Notes: a model not told the origin generated them from the letters alone. A stretch of 64,000 bases of DNA from Sphingopyxis sp. 113P3 (GCF_001278035.1 NZ_CP009452.1:343501-407500); one strand, 5' to 3'. Shown: positions 9,239-19,215, counted from the stretch's first letter. Numbers and translations are program-made.

Positions 9239-9825
9239 AAAGGCGGGTCGACGAGCGCGCGCTGCGAGCGCGCGGCGTCGATCCACCAGCAAAGGTCGTC
9301 GGCAAAGCGCGGAAAGGCCTTCGCGATCCTGGCCCCGTCTTCGCCCGCCGGCGTGCCCTCGTCGTCGAAGGCGCCGCCGATCCGCGCGAGGCTGAGCGGC
9401 GTCGCCGTCACCACCATGCCCATCGCGCCCAGCGTGGTGCGCCACGCGGTCGCGGCGCGGATGCCCGCGAAAGGGCCTGCCGAGTAGGAAGCGATCGCTG
9501 CGGGCCGCCACGCGAATTGCGGCAGATAATGGTCGACCAGGTTCTTGAGGCCGGGCTGGAGTCCGCCATTATATTCGCCGGCGACAAAGACGAAGCCGTC
9601 GGCCGCCGCGATGCGATCGGCCAGCGAGTTCATCGCCGCGGGGGCTTGTCCTGCACCATAGTCGCTGTGGCGCCGGTCGAGCATCGGCAGATCGACCGCC
9701 TTCGCGTCGATCAGCTCGGCGTCATCGCCGCGTGCGGCGATGGCCTTGACGATCCAGCGCGCGAGCTTGATGCCCTGTCGGTCGCGGCGGTAGCTTCCGT
9801 AGAAGACGAGAATAGAGCGGCGCAT
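9235..9825 (-). CDS. NADPH-dependent FMN reductase family flavoprotein
   Basis: The 196-residue flavodoxin-like protein has the N-terminal phosphate-binding GSYRRDRQG, followed by the FMN-ring loop VAGEYNGGLQPGLKNLVDH (family pattern PEYNxxxPxxLKNxxD). These proteins transfer electrons from NAD(P)H to FMN, quinones, azo dyes or metals; the specific acceptor is unknown. It is convergent with the MFS gene (4-base overlap) and divergent from the dehalogenase gene. Confidence 0.85.
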   Translation of the reverse strand: MRRSILVFYGSYRRDRQGIKLARWIVKAIAARGDDAELIDAKAVDLPMLDRRHSDYGAGQAPAAMNSLADRIAAADGFVFVAGEYNGGLQPGLKNLVDHYLPQFAWRPAAIASYSAGPFAGIRAATAWRTTLGAMGMVVTATPLSLARIGGAFDDEGTPAGEDGARIAKAFPRFADDLCWWIDAARSQRALVDPPF

Positions 9826-9920
9826 ATCCTGCTAGGTGCCATGCGGCATGCAAAAACGGAAGCGCTTGCGCACACAGCCCCGTACCCTAAGCTGGCCGCG
9901 CCGAAGAGGGGGGAGATATC

Positions 9921-10805
9921 ATGCGCATCTACCGCACGCCGGACGCGCGCTTTGCGGCGCTGCCGGACTGGCCTTATGCGCCGAACTACCTGGAAATTGG
10001 AGGCGGACTGCGCGTCCATTATGCGGACGAAGGGGCGCGCGCTGCGCAGCCGGTCCTGATGCTGCACGGCGAACCCACATGGGGCTATCTCTACCGCCGC
10101 ATGATCGGACCGGTCGTGGCGGCAGGCTTTCGCGCCGTGGTGCCCGACCTCATCGGATTCGGCCGTTCGGACAAGCCGCTCGACCGTACCGCCTACAGCT
10201 ACGCGGCCGAGGTCGCATGGATGCGACAGTGGATCGAGGCGCTGGATCTTGAGGATATCATCCTCGCCTGTCAGGACTGGGGGTCGCTGATCGGTCTGCG
10301 GCTCGTTGCCGAAATGCCCGGGCGCTTCGCCGGTGTCGCGCTGTCGAACGGCGGCCTGCCGGAGGGTCAGCCGGCGCCGCGCGCCTTTGCAATCTGGCGC
10401 GCTTTCGCGCGCTACAGCCCGGTCTTCCCGATCGGGCGGATCGTCCATGCGGGCGCAAAAAAGCGGCTGACCGCGGCGGAGATCGCCGCCTATGACGCGC
10501 CCTTTCCGACGCGCGCGTCGATGGTCGCTGCGCGCCTCTTCCCGTCCTTGGTCCCGCTCGGCGCCAATATAGCGGTGCCCGATCAGAAGCGCGCGTGGGA
10601 GGCACTTGAACGATTCGAAAAGCCTTTCCTTTGCTGCTTTGCCGATGGCGATCCCATCACGCGCGGCGGCGATGCGCTGTTTGTCGAACGCGTGCCGGGC
10701 GCACGCGGCATGGCGCATCGCACGCTGCATGGCGGGCATTTCATCCAGGAGAATGATCCGGCGGGCTTCGTCGCTGCGATCTGCGACGTCGCGGGGGCCC
10801 GCTAA
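9921..10805 (+). CDS. dhmA: Haloalkane dehalogenase (alpha/beta-hydrolase, HLD-I/DhmA-like)
   Basis: The 294-residue product shows every hallmark of haloalkane dehalogenases. HGEPTW (49-54) forms the oxyanion hole, and CQDWGS carries nucleophile Asp119 with halide-binding Trp120. ADGDPITRG supplies a catalytic acid at Asp244 and GGHFIQEND the catalytic His273. Trp159 could be the second halide ligand. These enzymes hydrolyse carbon-halogen bonds of haloalkanes to alcohol plus halide. Asp after the beta-6 strand and Glu after HG suit the HLD-I group of DhlA/DhmA. A GGGGGAG-like ribosome binding site precedes ATG 9921. Some HLD-like proteins have other true substrates. Confidence 0.85.
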   Translation: MRIYRTPDARFAALPDWPYAPNYLEIGGGLRVHYADEGARAAQPVLMLHGEPTWGYLYRRMIGPVVAAGFRAVVPDLIGFGRSDKPLDRTAYSYAAEVAWMRQWIEALDLEDIILACQDWGSLIGLRLVAEMPGRFAGVALSNGGLPEGQPAPRAFAIWRAFARYSPVFPIGRIVHAGAKKRLTAAEIAAYDAPFPTRASMVAARLFPSLVPLGANIAVPDQKRAWEALERFEKPFLCCFADGDPITRGGDALFVERVPGARGMAHRTLHGGHFIQENDPAGFVAAICDVAGAR

Positions 10806-11404
10806 GCGATCGCTCTCCGCCGAGCCGGAAGGAAACGGATGGCGGCAGCTGCAATGAGCAGCAGCGCCAGCGGGATATAGTTGGGGTTGACCGCGGCGCG
10901 GCGGCCATAGCTGACCATGAAGATCAGCCAGATGTACCACACCCCGGCCTTGTGCAGCCGCTGCCAGTTCTTCGCGCCCAGCCTTCCAACGGCACCGTCG
11001 AACGAGGTCGCGGCGAGCAGGGTGATGAAGACATAGGCGAGTCCTCCGCCGACGAGGGTCGAGATCGGGGGTGGAGGCGCCTGGTCGGCTTGGACGCCGA
11101 ACAGCCAGAGGATGGCGAGCAGGTGAAGAAGGTGGGAAAATGCGAAAGCCAGCCCGAACCAGCGCCGGTTACGCATGGCCCAGCGTGTCGCGGGCGCGGG
11201 TCGTAGGCGGAGGAGCGCGCTTGCCATGAAGGCGGCGGCGAAGAGGACAAGCGAGGAGCGCGCCGTCGCGCGGATGAGCATGCGTGTGCCGTCGATTCCG
11301 CTGCCCGTGGTGGCGATGATCGTCGCGCTCATGACGAGCAGCGCTGCTGTCAGCAGGATCAGCAGCCGTCCGCCTTCGTTCCATCCGTCGGTTCGCGCCG
11401 CCAT
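10802..11404 (-). CDS. Ferric reductase-like transmembrane protein (MsrQ-like)
   Basis: The 200-residue protein has about five or six hydrophobic segments and histidines inside the membrane (FSHLLHLLAILW), plus the family feature WQRLHKAGVWYIWL near the C-terminus. MsrQ proteins are haem-binding membrane partners that pass electrons to MsrP for periplasmic methionine sulfoxide repair. Here no msrP lies alongside, and the last family His in the C-terminal helix seems replaced (FMVSYG). I therefore call it a ferric-reductase-like domain protein rather than MsrQ. Its stop overlaps the convergent dehalogenase gene by four bases. Confidence 0.7.
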   Translation of the reverse strand: MAARTDGWNEGGRLLILLTAALLVMSATIIATTGSGIDGTRMLIRATARSSLVLFAAAFMASALLRLRPAPATRWAMRNRRWFGLAFAFSHLLHLLAILWLFGVQADQAPPPPISTLVGGGLAYVFITLLAATSFDGAVGRLGAKNWQRLHKAGVWYIWLIFMVSYGRRAAVNPNYIPLALLLIAAAAIRFLPARRRAIA

Positions 11405-11449
11405 AGGCCCCTCCCGATGGAAGGATTATAGCGGGCGTGCCTGGCTTTC

Positions 11450-12739
<1,290 letters not shown>

Positions 12740-12838
12740 GATGCTGTCCTGCTGTGTGCGGGCTCCAAGGCCCGCGCGGCTTTAGCCGATTCCTTCGTGG
12801 AGGCAAGGGTCGCGGGGGGCATTATTCTCGGGGACGCG

Positions 12839-13954
12839 TCAGGCCTCCGCCGGCCCTTCAGCGCTCAGCACCCACCCGCAGCCGAGCCGCCTGGCATCCT
12901 CGGCATCGGTCAGCGCCGCAACCGTCTGCCAGCCGTCGGCGCGCAGGCTCGCGGCGATCGCTGGGTCGTGGCCGAGCGGCAGAAAGATGCGGCGCTCGGA
13001 AATGTCCTCTCCGCCCAGGCCCGTGTCGATCAGCGGATCGGGGTAAAGCGAAAATCCGACCGCGGGTTCTTCCTGGCCGCCCCCGACCGGGATGGCATAG
13101 CTGCCGCCGAGCCCGATATGCGCGCCTTGTCCGGCAACGAAGATCGAGAAGCCGAACCAGCTTTGATAAGCAAAGCCGTGGCGTTCGGTCGGATCGAGAG
13201 TGAGGTTTACGCGCTCGCGCACCGGGGCGGCGATCGCCTCGATCGCATCGAGGCGCCGGGCCAGCACGCTCCCGGTGTCGAAGGCCCGCAGGTCAGCAAT
13301 CGCCCGGTCGAATGGCCCCGTTGCACGCAGCAGCGGCAGATAGGCCTCCGCGCCCAGCCGCACGAGCGCGCCAGCGTCCTTGGCGTCGAGTGCGTCGCGC
13401 AGTGCCTCGATATCGCCCGTCACCGGCAGCGGTCCGCCCGCGAGCAGGTCGACAAGGTCGGGCATGGTGAAGTCGAAGGTGACTCGGCCGATTCCTGCCG
13501 CCTCGATCGCGTCGATGGCGACGGTCACGATTTCGCGTGCCGCGGCAACGCTGTCGCTGCCGATCAACTCGGCACCGACCTGCAGCATCTCGCGCGCCGG
13601 ACGCAGCTGGCTCGCCCGCAGCTTGACCACCTGGCCCGCATAGCAAAGGCGCAGTGGCCGGGGGGCCTGCGCCAACAGCGAAGTCGCGATACGCCCGACC
13701 TGCCGCGTGATGTCGGGGCGGAGCGCGAGCGTTCGCTGGGACACGGGATCGGTGAAGCGCAGAAGGTCGCGCGCCGATCGTTCGTCGTCGCCGCCCAGTG
13801 TCTCGCGAAACTCAGCGAGGGGCGGCGCGACGCGGCCATATCCGTGCGAGCGCATCGCATCGACGAGCGCGCGCGTAACGCGCGATGCCGCTTCTGCCTG
13901 GCGGGGGAGCCGGTCGCGAAGGCCTTCGGGCAGCAGGGCGGGAGCCTTGGTCAT
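12839..13954 (-). CDS. hisZ: ATP phosphoribosyltransferase regulatory subunit HisZ
   Basis: The 371-residue paralogue of histidyl-tRNA synthetase starts MTKAPALLPEGLRDRLPRQA. It keeps class II synthetase-like segments (FTDPVSQRTLALRPDITRQV, LRLCYAGQVVKL) but lacks the anticodon-binding domain. HisZ forms a complex with the short form of HisG and makes its activity responsive to histidine. The start at 13954 matches the family; the frame extends upstream into an intergenic repeat and that part is not coding. It sits between serA and purA. Confidence 0.93.
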   Translation of the reverse strand: MTKAPALLPEGLRDRLPRQAEAASRVTRALVDAMRSHGYGRVAPPLAEFRETLGGDDERSARDLLRFTDPVSQRTLALRPDITRQVGRIATSLLAQAPRPLRLCYAGQVVKLRASQLRPAREMLQVGAELIGSDSVAAAREIVTVAIDAIEAAGIGRVTFDFTMPDLVDLLAGGPLPVTGDIEALRDALDAKDAGALVRLGAEAYLPLLRATGPFDRAIADLRAFDTGSVLARRLDAIEAIAAPVRERVNLTLDPTERHGFAYQSWFGFSIFVAGQGAHIGLGGSYAIPVGGGQEEPAVGFSLYPDPLIDTGLGGEDISERRIFLPLGHDPAIAASLRADGWQTVAALTDAEDARRLGCGWVLSAEGPAEA

Positions 13955-14002
13955 TGCGGTGGCCTTAGGATGGTGGAGGCAGGGATTCAACCAGCCTCGA
14001 AG

Positions 14003-14086
14003 TCCGTTCGCGCCGAGCGTCGTCGAGATACGCTGAAGGGGAGAGCGTCTTCGATGGCTATCTCGACTTCGCTCGACGCGAACGGA
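14003..14086. repeat. Intergenic inverted repeat between serA and hisZ
   Basis: A 28-bp arm beginning TCCGTTCGCGCCGAGC (14003-14030) is nearly the reverse complement of 14059-14086 (ending GACGCGAACGGA), with about three mismatches. It could form a long hairpin in the serA-hisZ gap. The words (GTTCGCG, GTCGAGATA, CGCTGAAGGG) belong to the dispersed palindromic repeats of sphingomonad intergenic spaces; a related unit is at 15703-15790. It may attenuate readthrough or stabilise RNA ends. Confidence 0.6.
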
Positions 14087-14100
14087 GGGCAGGGGCGGGT

Positions 14101-15687
14101 CTAGAACGTCAGCCCCTTCACCGTCTTCACGCCGGGCAGCTGGCATATCTGCCAGAGCATCGGTTCGGGCAGAGGCGAGTCGAGCGACAGCAGCAAAACC
14201 GCTTCGCCGCCTGCGGCCCGGCGGCCGAGATGGAAGGTGCCGATATTGAGTCCGGCCTCGCCGAGCGCGGTGCCGATGCGGCCGATGAAGCCCGGCGCGT
14301 CTTCGTTGACGATATAGAGCATGTGTCCATCGAGATCGGCCTCGACCTTGATCCCGAACATTTCGACGAGACGCGGCTCATTATTGCCGAACAGCGTTCC
14401 CGCGACCGAGCGGTCGCCCTGGCTGGTCGCGACCGTGACGCGGACGAGGGTGTGATAATCGCCCTCGCGGTCATGGCGCACTTCGCGCACGTCGAGCCCG
14501 CGCTCGCGTGCGAGGTGCGGGGCATTAACCATGTTCACGCTGTCCGAATAGCGGCGCATCAGCCCGGTGAGCACCGCAGCGGTGATCGGTTTCAGATTGA
14601 GTTCGGCGGCGGCGCCTTCGACTTCGACCGAGATGGTCGTGAGATTGTCGTGCGCGAGCTGGCCAACGAGGCTGCCGAGCTTTTCGGCGAGGCTCATATA
14701 GGGACGCAGTTTCGGCGCCTCCTCGGCCGACAGGCTCGGTACGTTGAGCGCATTGGTGATGCCGCCGGTGAGCAGATAGTCCGAAATCTGTTCGGCAACC
14801 TGGATCGCGACATTGACCTGCGCCTCGTCGGTCGAGGCGCCGAGATGCGGTGTGCAGATGAAGTTGGGAGTGCCGAACAGCGGATGATCTGCCGCCGGCG
14901 GTTCGGTTTGGAACACATCGAGCGCCGCGCCCGCGACATGGCCGCTGTCGAGCGCCTCCTTGAGCGCTGTTTCGTCAATGAGCCCGCCGCGCGCGCAGTT
15001 GATGATCCGCACGCCCTTCTTGGTCCTGGCGAGATTCTCCTTGGACAGGATGTTGCGGGTCTGGTCCGTCAGCGGCGTATGCAAGGTGATGAAGTCGGCC
15101 TTGGCGAGCAAGGTGTCGAGATCGGCCTTTTCGACGCCGAGCTCGACCGCTCGCTCGGGGGTCAGGAAGGGGTCGAAGGCGACGACCTTCATGCGCAGGC
15201 CAAGGGCGCGCTCGGCAACGATGCTGCCGATATTGCCGCAGCCGATCAGGCCGAGCGTCTTTTGCGTGAGCTCAACCCCCATGAAGTCGTTCTTCGGCCA
15301 TTTGCCTGCCTGCGTGCCGGCGTTCGCCTCGGGAATCTGGCGGGCGAGCGCGAACATCATCGCGATCGCATGTTCGGCAGTGGTGATGCTGTTGCCGAAA
15401 GGCGTGTTCATCACGATGACGCCCTTCTTCGACGCCTCGGGAATGTCGACATTGTCGACGCCGATACCGGCACGGCCGACGACCTTCAGATTCGTGGCCG
15501 CGGCAAGCACGTCGGCGGTGACCTTGGTCGCCGAGCGGATCGCGAGGCCATCATAGTTGCCGATGATGGCGATGAGTTCCTCCTTGGTCTTGCCGGTGAT
15601 CACGTCGACGTCGATGCCGCGTTCCTTGAAGATCGCGGCAGCCCGGGGATCCATCTTGTCGGAAATCAGTACTTTGGGTGCAGTCAT
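14101..15687 (-). CDS. serA: D-3-phosphoglycerate dehydrogenase
   Basis: The 528-residue enzyme of the long SerA type oxidises 3-phosphoglycerate to phosphohydroxypyruvate with NAD. Visible are VVGRAGIGVDNVD, the nucleotide-binding GLIGCGNIGS, NCARGGLIDE with catalytic Arg, TPHLGASTDEAQ with catalytic His, an intervening domain, and a C-terminal ACT domain (MLYIVNEDAPGFIGRIGTAL) for serine feedback. The start at 15687 (MTAPKVLISD) fits the family; five upstream codons in frame are unlikely. It follows serC in the probable serine operon, with a repeat unit in the gap. Confidence 0.97.
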   Translation of the reverse strand: MTAPKVLISDKMDPRAAAIFKERGIDVDVITGKTKEELIAIIGNYDGLAIRSATKVTADVLAAATNLKVVGRAGIGVDNVDIPEASKKGVIVMNTPFGNSITTAEHAIAMMFALARQIPEANAGTQAGKWPKNDFMGVELTQKTLGLIGCGNIGSIVAERALGLRMKVVAFDPFLTPERAVELGVEKADLDTLLAKADFITLHTPLTDQTRNILSKENLARTKKGVRIINCARGGLIDETALKEALDSGHVAGAALDVFQTEPPAADHPLFGTPNFICTPHLGASTDEAQVNVAIQVAEQISDYLLTGGITNALNVPSLSAEEAPKLRPYMSLAEKLGSLVGQLAHDNLTTISVEVEGAAAELNLKPITAAVLTGLMRRYSDSVNMVNAPHLARERGLDVREVRHDREGDYHTLVRVTVATSQGDRSVAGTLFGNNEPRLVEMFGIKVEADLDGHMLYIVNEDAPGFIGRIGTALGEAGLNIGTFHLGRRAAGGEAVLLLSLDSPLPEPMLWQICQLPGVKTVKGLTF

Positions 15688-15702
15688 GGCAATAGCTTTC
15701 AA

Positions 15703-15790
15703 AAATCCGTTCGTGCCGATTTGTCGAAGCTCTACTCTTTCGCGATGGCACGAAGAAGGAACGGCCCTTCGGCAAGCTCAGGGCGAAGGG
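15703..15790. repeat. Intergenic palindromic repeat between serC and serA
   Basis: CCGTTCGTGCC near 15705 pairs imperfectly with GGCACGAAGAAGGAACGG near 15750. The stretch ending CTTCGGCAAGCTCAGGGCGA (from about 15766) is the word of a well-known dispersed proteobacterial intergenic repeat. It is related to the repeat at 14003-14086. Confidence 0.5.
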
Positions 15791-15802
15791 GAAGGGGCCA
15801 GG

Positions 15803-16930
15803 TCAGGCCGACAGGCTGGCGTAGGCCCAGTCGAGCCACGGGCCGAGCGCTTCGATATCGGCGGCGTCGACGGTTGCCCCGCACCAGATACGCAGACCCG
15901 GAGGGGCGTCGCGGTAGCCAGCGATGTCATAGGCTGCACCCTCGGCTTCGAGCAGGCCCGCGAACTTCTTGATAAAATCCGCGTCGGCGCCCGCAACCGA
16001 AAGGCACACCGACGTTTTCGACCGGCTCGCGGGATCGTGGGCGAGGTGGCTTAGCCACTCGCGTTCCGAAACGATCCTGTCGAGCGCAGCCGCATTCGCG
16101 TCACTACGTGCCTTCAGCCCATCGAGGCCGCCCAGGGATTGGGCCCATTCGAGCGCGAAGATCGCATCCTCGACGGCGAGCATCGAGGGGGTGTTGATCG
16201 TCTCGCCCTTGAACACGCCTTCGACAAGCTTGCCGCCCTTTGTAAGACGGAAAACCTTCGGAAGGGGCCAGGTGGGGCTATGGGTTTCGAGCCGTTCGAC
16301 GGCGCGGGGCCCGAGGATCAGCACACCGTGACCGCCTTCGCCGCCGAGCACTTTCTGCCAGCTGAAGGTTGCAACGTCGATCTTGTCCCACGGCAGGTCG
16401 TAGGCGAACACCGCCGATGTCGCGTCAGCAAAGCTCAGCCCCTCGCGGTCGTCGGCGATCCAGTCGCCATCGGGGACGCGGACACCGCTCGTGGTGCCAT
16501 TCCAGGTGAAGAGCACATCGTTCGACCAGTCGACCTGGCTAAGGTCGGGAAGCGCGCCATAGTCGGCGCGGATGACAGTCGGATCGAGCTTGAGCTGCTT
16601 GGCAACGTCGGTGACCCAGCCCTCGCCGAAGCTTTCCCACGCGAGCGCCGTGACGGGACGGGCGCCGAGCATCGTCCACATCGCCATCTCGAAGGCGCCG
16701 GTGTCCGATCCAGGCACGATGCCGATTCGGTGGGTGTCGGGAAGCTGCAGCACCTCGCGCGTCAGGTCGATGCAATATTGAAGGCGCGTCTTGCCGATCT
16801 TGGCACGGTGCGAGCGGCCCAGCGATTCGGTCGCAAGTTTCTCGGGGGACCAGACCGGCGGCTTGGCGCAGGGTCCGGAAGAAAAATAGGGGCGCGTCGG
16901 GCGCACCTGTGGCGTCGTCACTTCAGTCAT
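15803..16930 (-). CDS. serC: Phosphoserine aminotransferase
   Basis: The 375-residue class V aminotransferase converts phosphohydroxypyruvate plus glutamate to phosphoserine. It begins MTEVTTPQVRPTRPYFSSGP. GIVPGSDTGAFEMAMW lies in the substrate/PLP region, and TFSWQKVLGGEGGHG holds the PLP Lys. It is the alphaproteobacterial form, somewhat longer than the E. coli enzyme. ATG 16930 has an AAGGAG seven to eight bases upstream. That site is enclosed in a small hairpin (see the leader entry), suggesting control at translation. It heads the serC-serA-hisZ-purA gene order. Confidence 0.96.
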   Translation of the reverse strand: MTEVTTPQVRPTRPYFSSGPCAKPPVWSPEKLATESLGRSHRAKIGKTRLQYCIDLTREVLQLPDTHRIGIVPGSDTGAFEMAMWTMLGARPVTALAWESFGEGWVTDVAKQLKLDPTVIRADYGALPDLSQVDWSNDVLFTWNGTTSGVRVPDGDWIADDREGLSFADATSAVFAYDLPWDKIDVATFSWQKVLGGEGGHGVLILGPRAVERLETHSPTWPLPKVFRLTKGGKLVEGVFKGETINTPSMLAVEDAIFALEWAQSLGGLDGLKARSDANAAALDRIVSEREWLSHLAHDPASRSKTSVCLSVAGADADFIKKFAGLLEAEGAAYDIAGYRDAPPGLRIWCGATVDAADIEALGPWLDWAYASLSA

Positions 16931-16935
16931 GTAGT

Positions 16936-16986
16936 CTCTCCTTGCAGAGAGCGCGCGCGGCGTTGGGACCGCGTGGCCCGGCGCCG
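16936..16986 (-). ncRNA. Candidate serC leader RNA motif
   Basis: On the serC mRNA strand two hairpins lie just before the start. The first (16986-16958) pairs CGGCG with CGCCG and an inner GGG with CCC. The second (16951-16936) is CTCTC-TGCAAG-GAGAG, so the AAGGAG ribosome binding site is partly inside loop and stem. A two-hairpin 'serC' element upstream of serC-serA is an established alphaproteobacterial RNA motif of unknown ligand. Position and shape fit; I could not score it against the covariance model. Confidence 0.5.
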
Positions 16987-17100
16987 CGTTTAGGGCGGAC
17001 CGCGAAACTGTCAAATAAATTGCGCAGGCCGCGCGAAATTATCGGTGAGCCGAATAAATGGTTAAGAGCTTCTTTACCAATTTGCCGGTATTTTGACGCG

Positions 17101-17805
17101 ATGACCATCCCGATGCCCCTCAAGCCCCGGATGCTCCTCGCAGTCGCCGCAGCGCTCGCGCTTTCTGCCTGCTTCGGTGCGCCCGAGGCGATGAAGCAAT
17201 ATGGCGGCAAAAAGCGGACAAGCGCCTCGAGACCCGACCGCCCTCAAGCGGTGGGCACGCCCTCCTTTACCAGTGCAGAGGCGAAGCAGTGCGCGGTGGA
17301 CCTTCAGCGCGCGGGTGTGCGCTTCACTCCGCTGCCCAATCAGGATCATGGCGGCGGCTGCACCTCGATCGATTCGGTGAAGCTTCTCGACATCGGCACG
17401 CCGGTTACCAATCTGGGCGCCATGACGTGTCCGCTGGCGCGCAACTTCGCCGCCTGGGCCCAATATGCGGTGCGCCCCGCGGCGCGCGCCTATTTCGGCA
17501 CTGAAGTGGTGAAGATCGAGACCTTCGGCACCTATAGCTGCCGCAACATCTATGGCGGCCGTTCGGGGCGGCTCTCGCAGCATGCCTCGTCGAACGCAGT
17601 CGATGTCGCGGGCTTCGTGTTGGCAGACGGTCGGCGGATCATGCTCGATGGCGGTTGGCACGGCGACAAGGCGTCGCAGGATTTTCTTCGCGCGCTCCAC
17701 AAATCGGCCTGCCGGCGCTTCGGAACGGTGCTCAGCCCCGATTACAACGCCGCTCATTACAACCATTTCCATCTCGACATGAGCGGCAACGGATACTGCC
17801 GGTGA
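17101..17805 (+). CDS. Extensin-like family lipoprotein
   Basis: The 234-residue product begins with a lipoprotein signal (LLAVAAALALSACFG, lipid Cys after LSA). A polar linker is followed by an extensin-like C-terminal domain: QHASSNAVDVAGFVLADG and YNAAHYNHFHLDM provide His and Asp residues arranged as in LAS-type (VanY/MepA-like) zinc peptidases. Several conserved Cys (GGGCTS, MTCPLA, YSCRN, KSACR, GYCR) probably form disulfides. It is probably a periplasmic cell-wall protein. It is divergent from serC; ATG 17101 is chosen because the signal peptide begins there, not at upstream in-frame starts. Confidence 0.82.
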   Translation: MTIPMPLKPRMLLAVAAALALSACFGAPEAMKQYGGKKRTSASRPDRPQAVGTPSFTSAEAKQCAVDLQRAGVRFTPLPNQDHGGGCTSIDSVKLLDIGTPVTNLGAMTCPLARNFAAWAQYAVRPAARAYFGTEVVKIETFGTYSCRNIYGGRSGRLSQHASSNAVDVAGFVLADGRRIMLDGGWHGDKASQDFLRALHKSACRRFGTVLSPDYNAAHYNHFHLDMSGNGYCR

Positions 17806-17842
17806 CTTGGCAAAGCGCGGGGAAATCGCTAGCCGCTCCCCA

Positions 17843-18712
17843 ATGACAAAAGAGAAAACCTATCGTTCGCGGTTCCACAAGGCCAAGGACGACGCCGAAT
17901 TCGCCCAGCAGGCGACTACCACGCCCCAGACCGCGAGCGCTGCGTATCGGCTTGCGTTCCAGGACACCGACTTTCTGCTCCGCGAGGACCTGCGCCCGGT
18001 CCGCTTCCAGCTCGAACTGCTGAAGCCCGAACTGCTGCTCGACGAGGCAGGAATCGAGTCGACACTCGTCATCTATGGCTCGGCGCGAATTCCCGAACCC
18101 GTCGATGCCGACGCGCTCGAGACGGCGGCGACCGACGACAAGACTCGCAACATTGCGCGGCGGCTGAAGGCCAAGGCGAAATATTATGATGAAGCTCGGG
18201 CCCTTGCCCGCCTCGCAAGCCAGGTGCCGTGCGACGACAAGGGCTGCCGCCACTTCGTCGTCTGTTCGGGGGGCGGGCCGTCGATCATGGAGGCCGCCAA
18301 TCGCGGCGCCGCCGACGAAGGGCGCGATTCGATCGGTCTCAATATCGTGCTGCCGCACGAACAGGCGCCCAACCGTTATGTGACGCCGGAGCTGAGCTTC
18401 CAGTTTCACTATTTCGCGCTCAGGAAGATGCACTTCCTGCTACGCGCGCGCGCGGTCGCGGTGTTCCCGGGCGGGTTCGGCACGTTCGACGAAATGTTCG
18501 AGCTGCTGACGTTGATCCAGACCGGCAAGATCAAGCCGATCCCGATCGTGCTGTTCGGCAAATCCTTCTGGAACCGCGTCGTCAATTTCGAGGCACTGGT
18601 CGAGGAAGGCGTGGTCAGCGCTCGCGACCTCGACCTCTTCCGCTTCGTGGAAACGGCCGATGAGGCGTGGACGATCATCCAGGATTTCTACGCGAACGCC
18701 CCGCAACCTTGA
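17843..18712 (+). CDS. LOG family protein (Rossmann nucleotide-binding, PGGxGTxxE)
   Basis: The 289-residue protein has the family box FPGGFGTFDEMFE and an upstream SGGGPSIMEAANRGA loop. These are the nucleotide- and phosphate-binding elements of LOG / TIGR00730-like proteins, some of which cleave cytokinin ribotides or other nucleoside 5'-monophosphates. An extra N-terminal region (about 90 residues) precedes the core, as in the larger bacterial LOG type. ATG 17843 gives MTKEKTYRSRF and is preferred over an earlier TTG. It follows the extensin-like gene by 37 bases. Confidence 0.82.
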   Translation: MTKEKTYRSRFHKAKDDAEFAQQATTTPQTASAAYRLAFQDTDFLLREDLRPVRFQLELLKPELLLDEAGIESTLVIYGSARIPEPVDADALETAATDDKTRNIARRLKAKAKYYDEARALARLASQVPCDDKGCRHFVVCSGGGPSIMEAANRGAADEGRDSIGLNIVLPHEQAPNRYVTPELSFQFHYFALRKMHFLLRARAVAVFPGGFGTFDEMFELLTLIQTGKIKPIPIVLFGKSFWNRVVNFEALVEEGVVSARDLDLFRFVETADEAWTIIQDFYANAPQP

Positions 18713-18786
18713 CCCGCCCCGAGCAAAAGCTGGTGCCTAGACGGGGCTGAGCAATGGGGAGCGACTCCGAGTGCGCCGGGGTCGCG

Positions 18787-19215
18787 TCAGTTCGACTGGG
18801 CTTCCAGATAGAGGATAAGCGCCTTGCGGTCGGCAGGGTCCTTGACGCCCGCGAAAGCCATGCGGGTGCCAGGCACGTTCCTCATTGGGTCAGCGAGATA
18901 GGCGTCGAGCGCGGTCTCGTCCCAGTTTCCGCCTTTCGCCTTCATCGCCCCCGAATAGGAAAAACCCGGATGCGCCGCGACGGCGCGGCCGACGACGCCG
19001 TGAAGATTGGGGCCAATACCATTGGTGCCGCCCTTGTCGATCGTGTGGCAGGCAACGCAGCGCTTGAAGACCAGCTCGCCCATCGCTGCGGTAGGTTCGA
19101 TCGCCGCCGCGGGCACATCGGCGCCTGTGGTTTCGGCGCGAGGCGCGTCTTCGGGTTTTCCGCAACCAGCGAGCGTCAGAACGCCCGCCGCCAGAACGAC
19201 GGGCGCCCAGCGCAT
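18787..19215 (-). CDS. Small lipoprotein cytochrome c
   Basis: The 142-residue protein has a lipoprotein signal (VVLAAGVLTLAGCGK) and one haem-binding CVACH followed by the class I cytochrome c pattern NGIGPNLHGVVGR. The axial Met lies in GTRMAFAGVKDP. It would sit on the periplasmic face as a lipid-anchored electron carrier. Its ATG overlaps the stop of cycM by one base (TAATG), so the two are probably translationally coupled. The paired domains look like a tandem duplication. Confidence 0.88.
   Translation of the reverse strand: MRWAPVVLAAGVLTLAGCGKPEDAPRAETTGADVPAAAIEPTAAMGELVFKRCVACHTIDKGGTNGIGPNLHGVVGRAVAAHPGFSYSGAMKAKGGNWDETALDAYLADPMRNVPGTRMAFAGVKDPADRKALILYLEAQSN

Noticed and set aside
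7817..9511. Upstream extension of the amidase frame running far antisense to the MFS gene
   Set aside because: The amidase has a clear signal peptide at 7816; the extension has composition typical of antisense GC-rich frames and no family features.
14230..15972. Long forward-strand open frame across serA
   Set aside because: Antisense shadow of serA with no domain or start signal.
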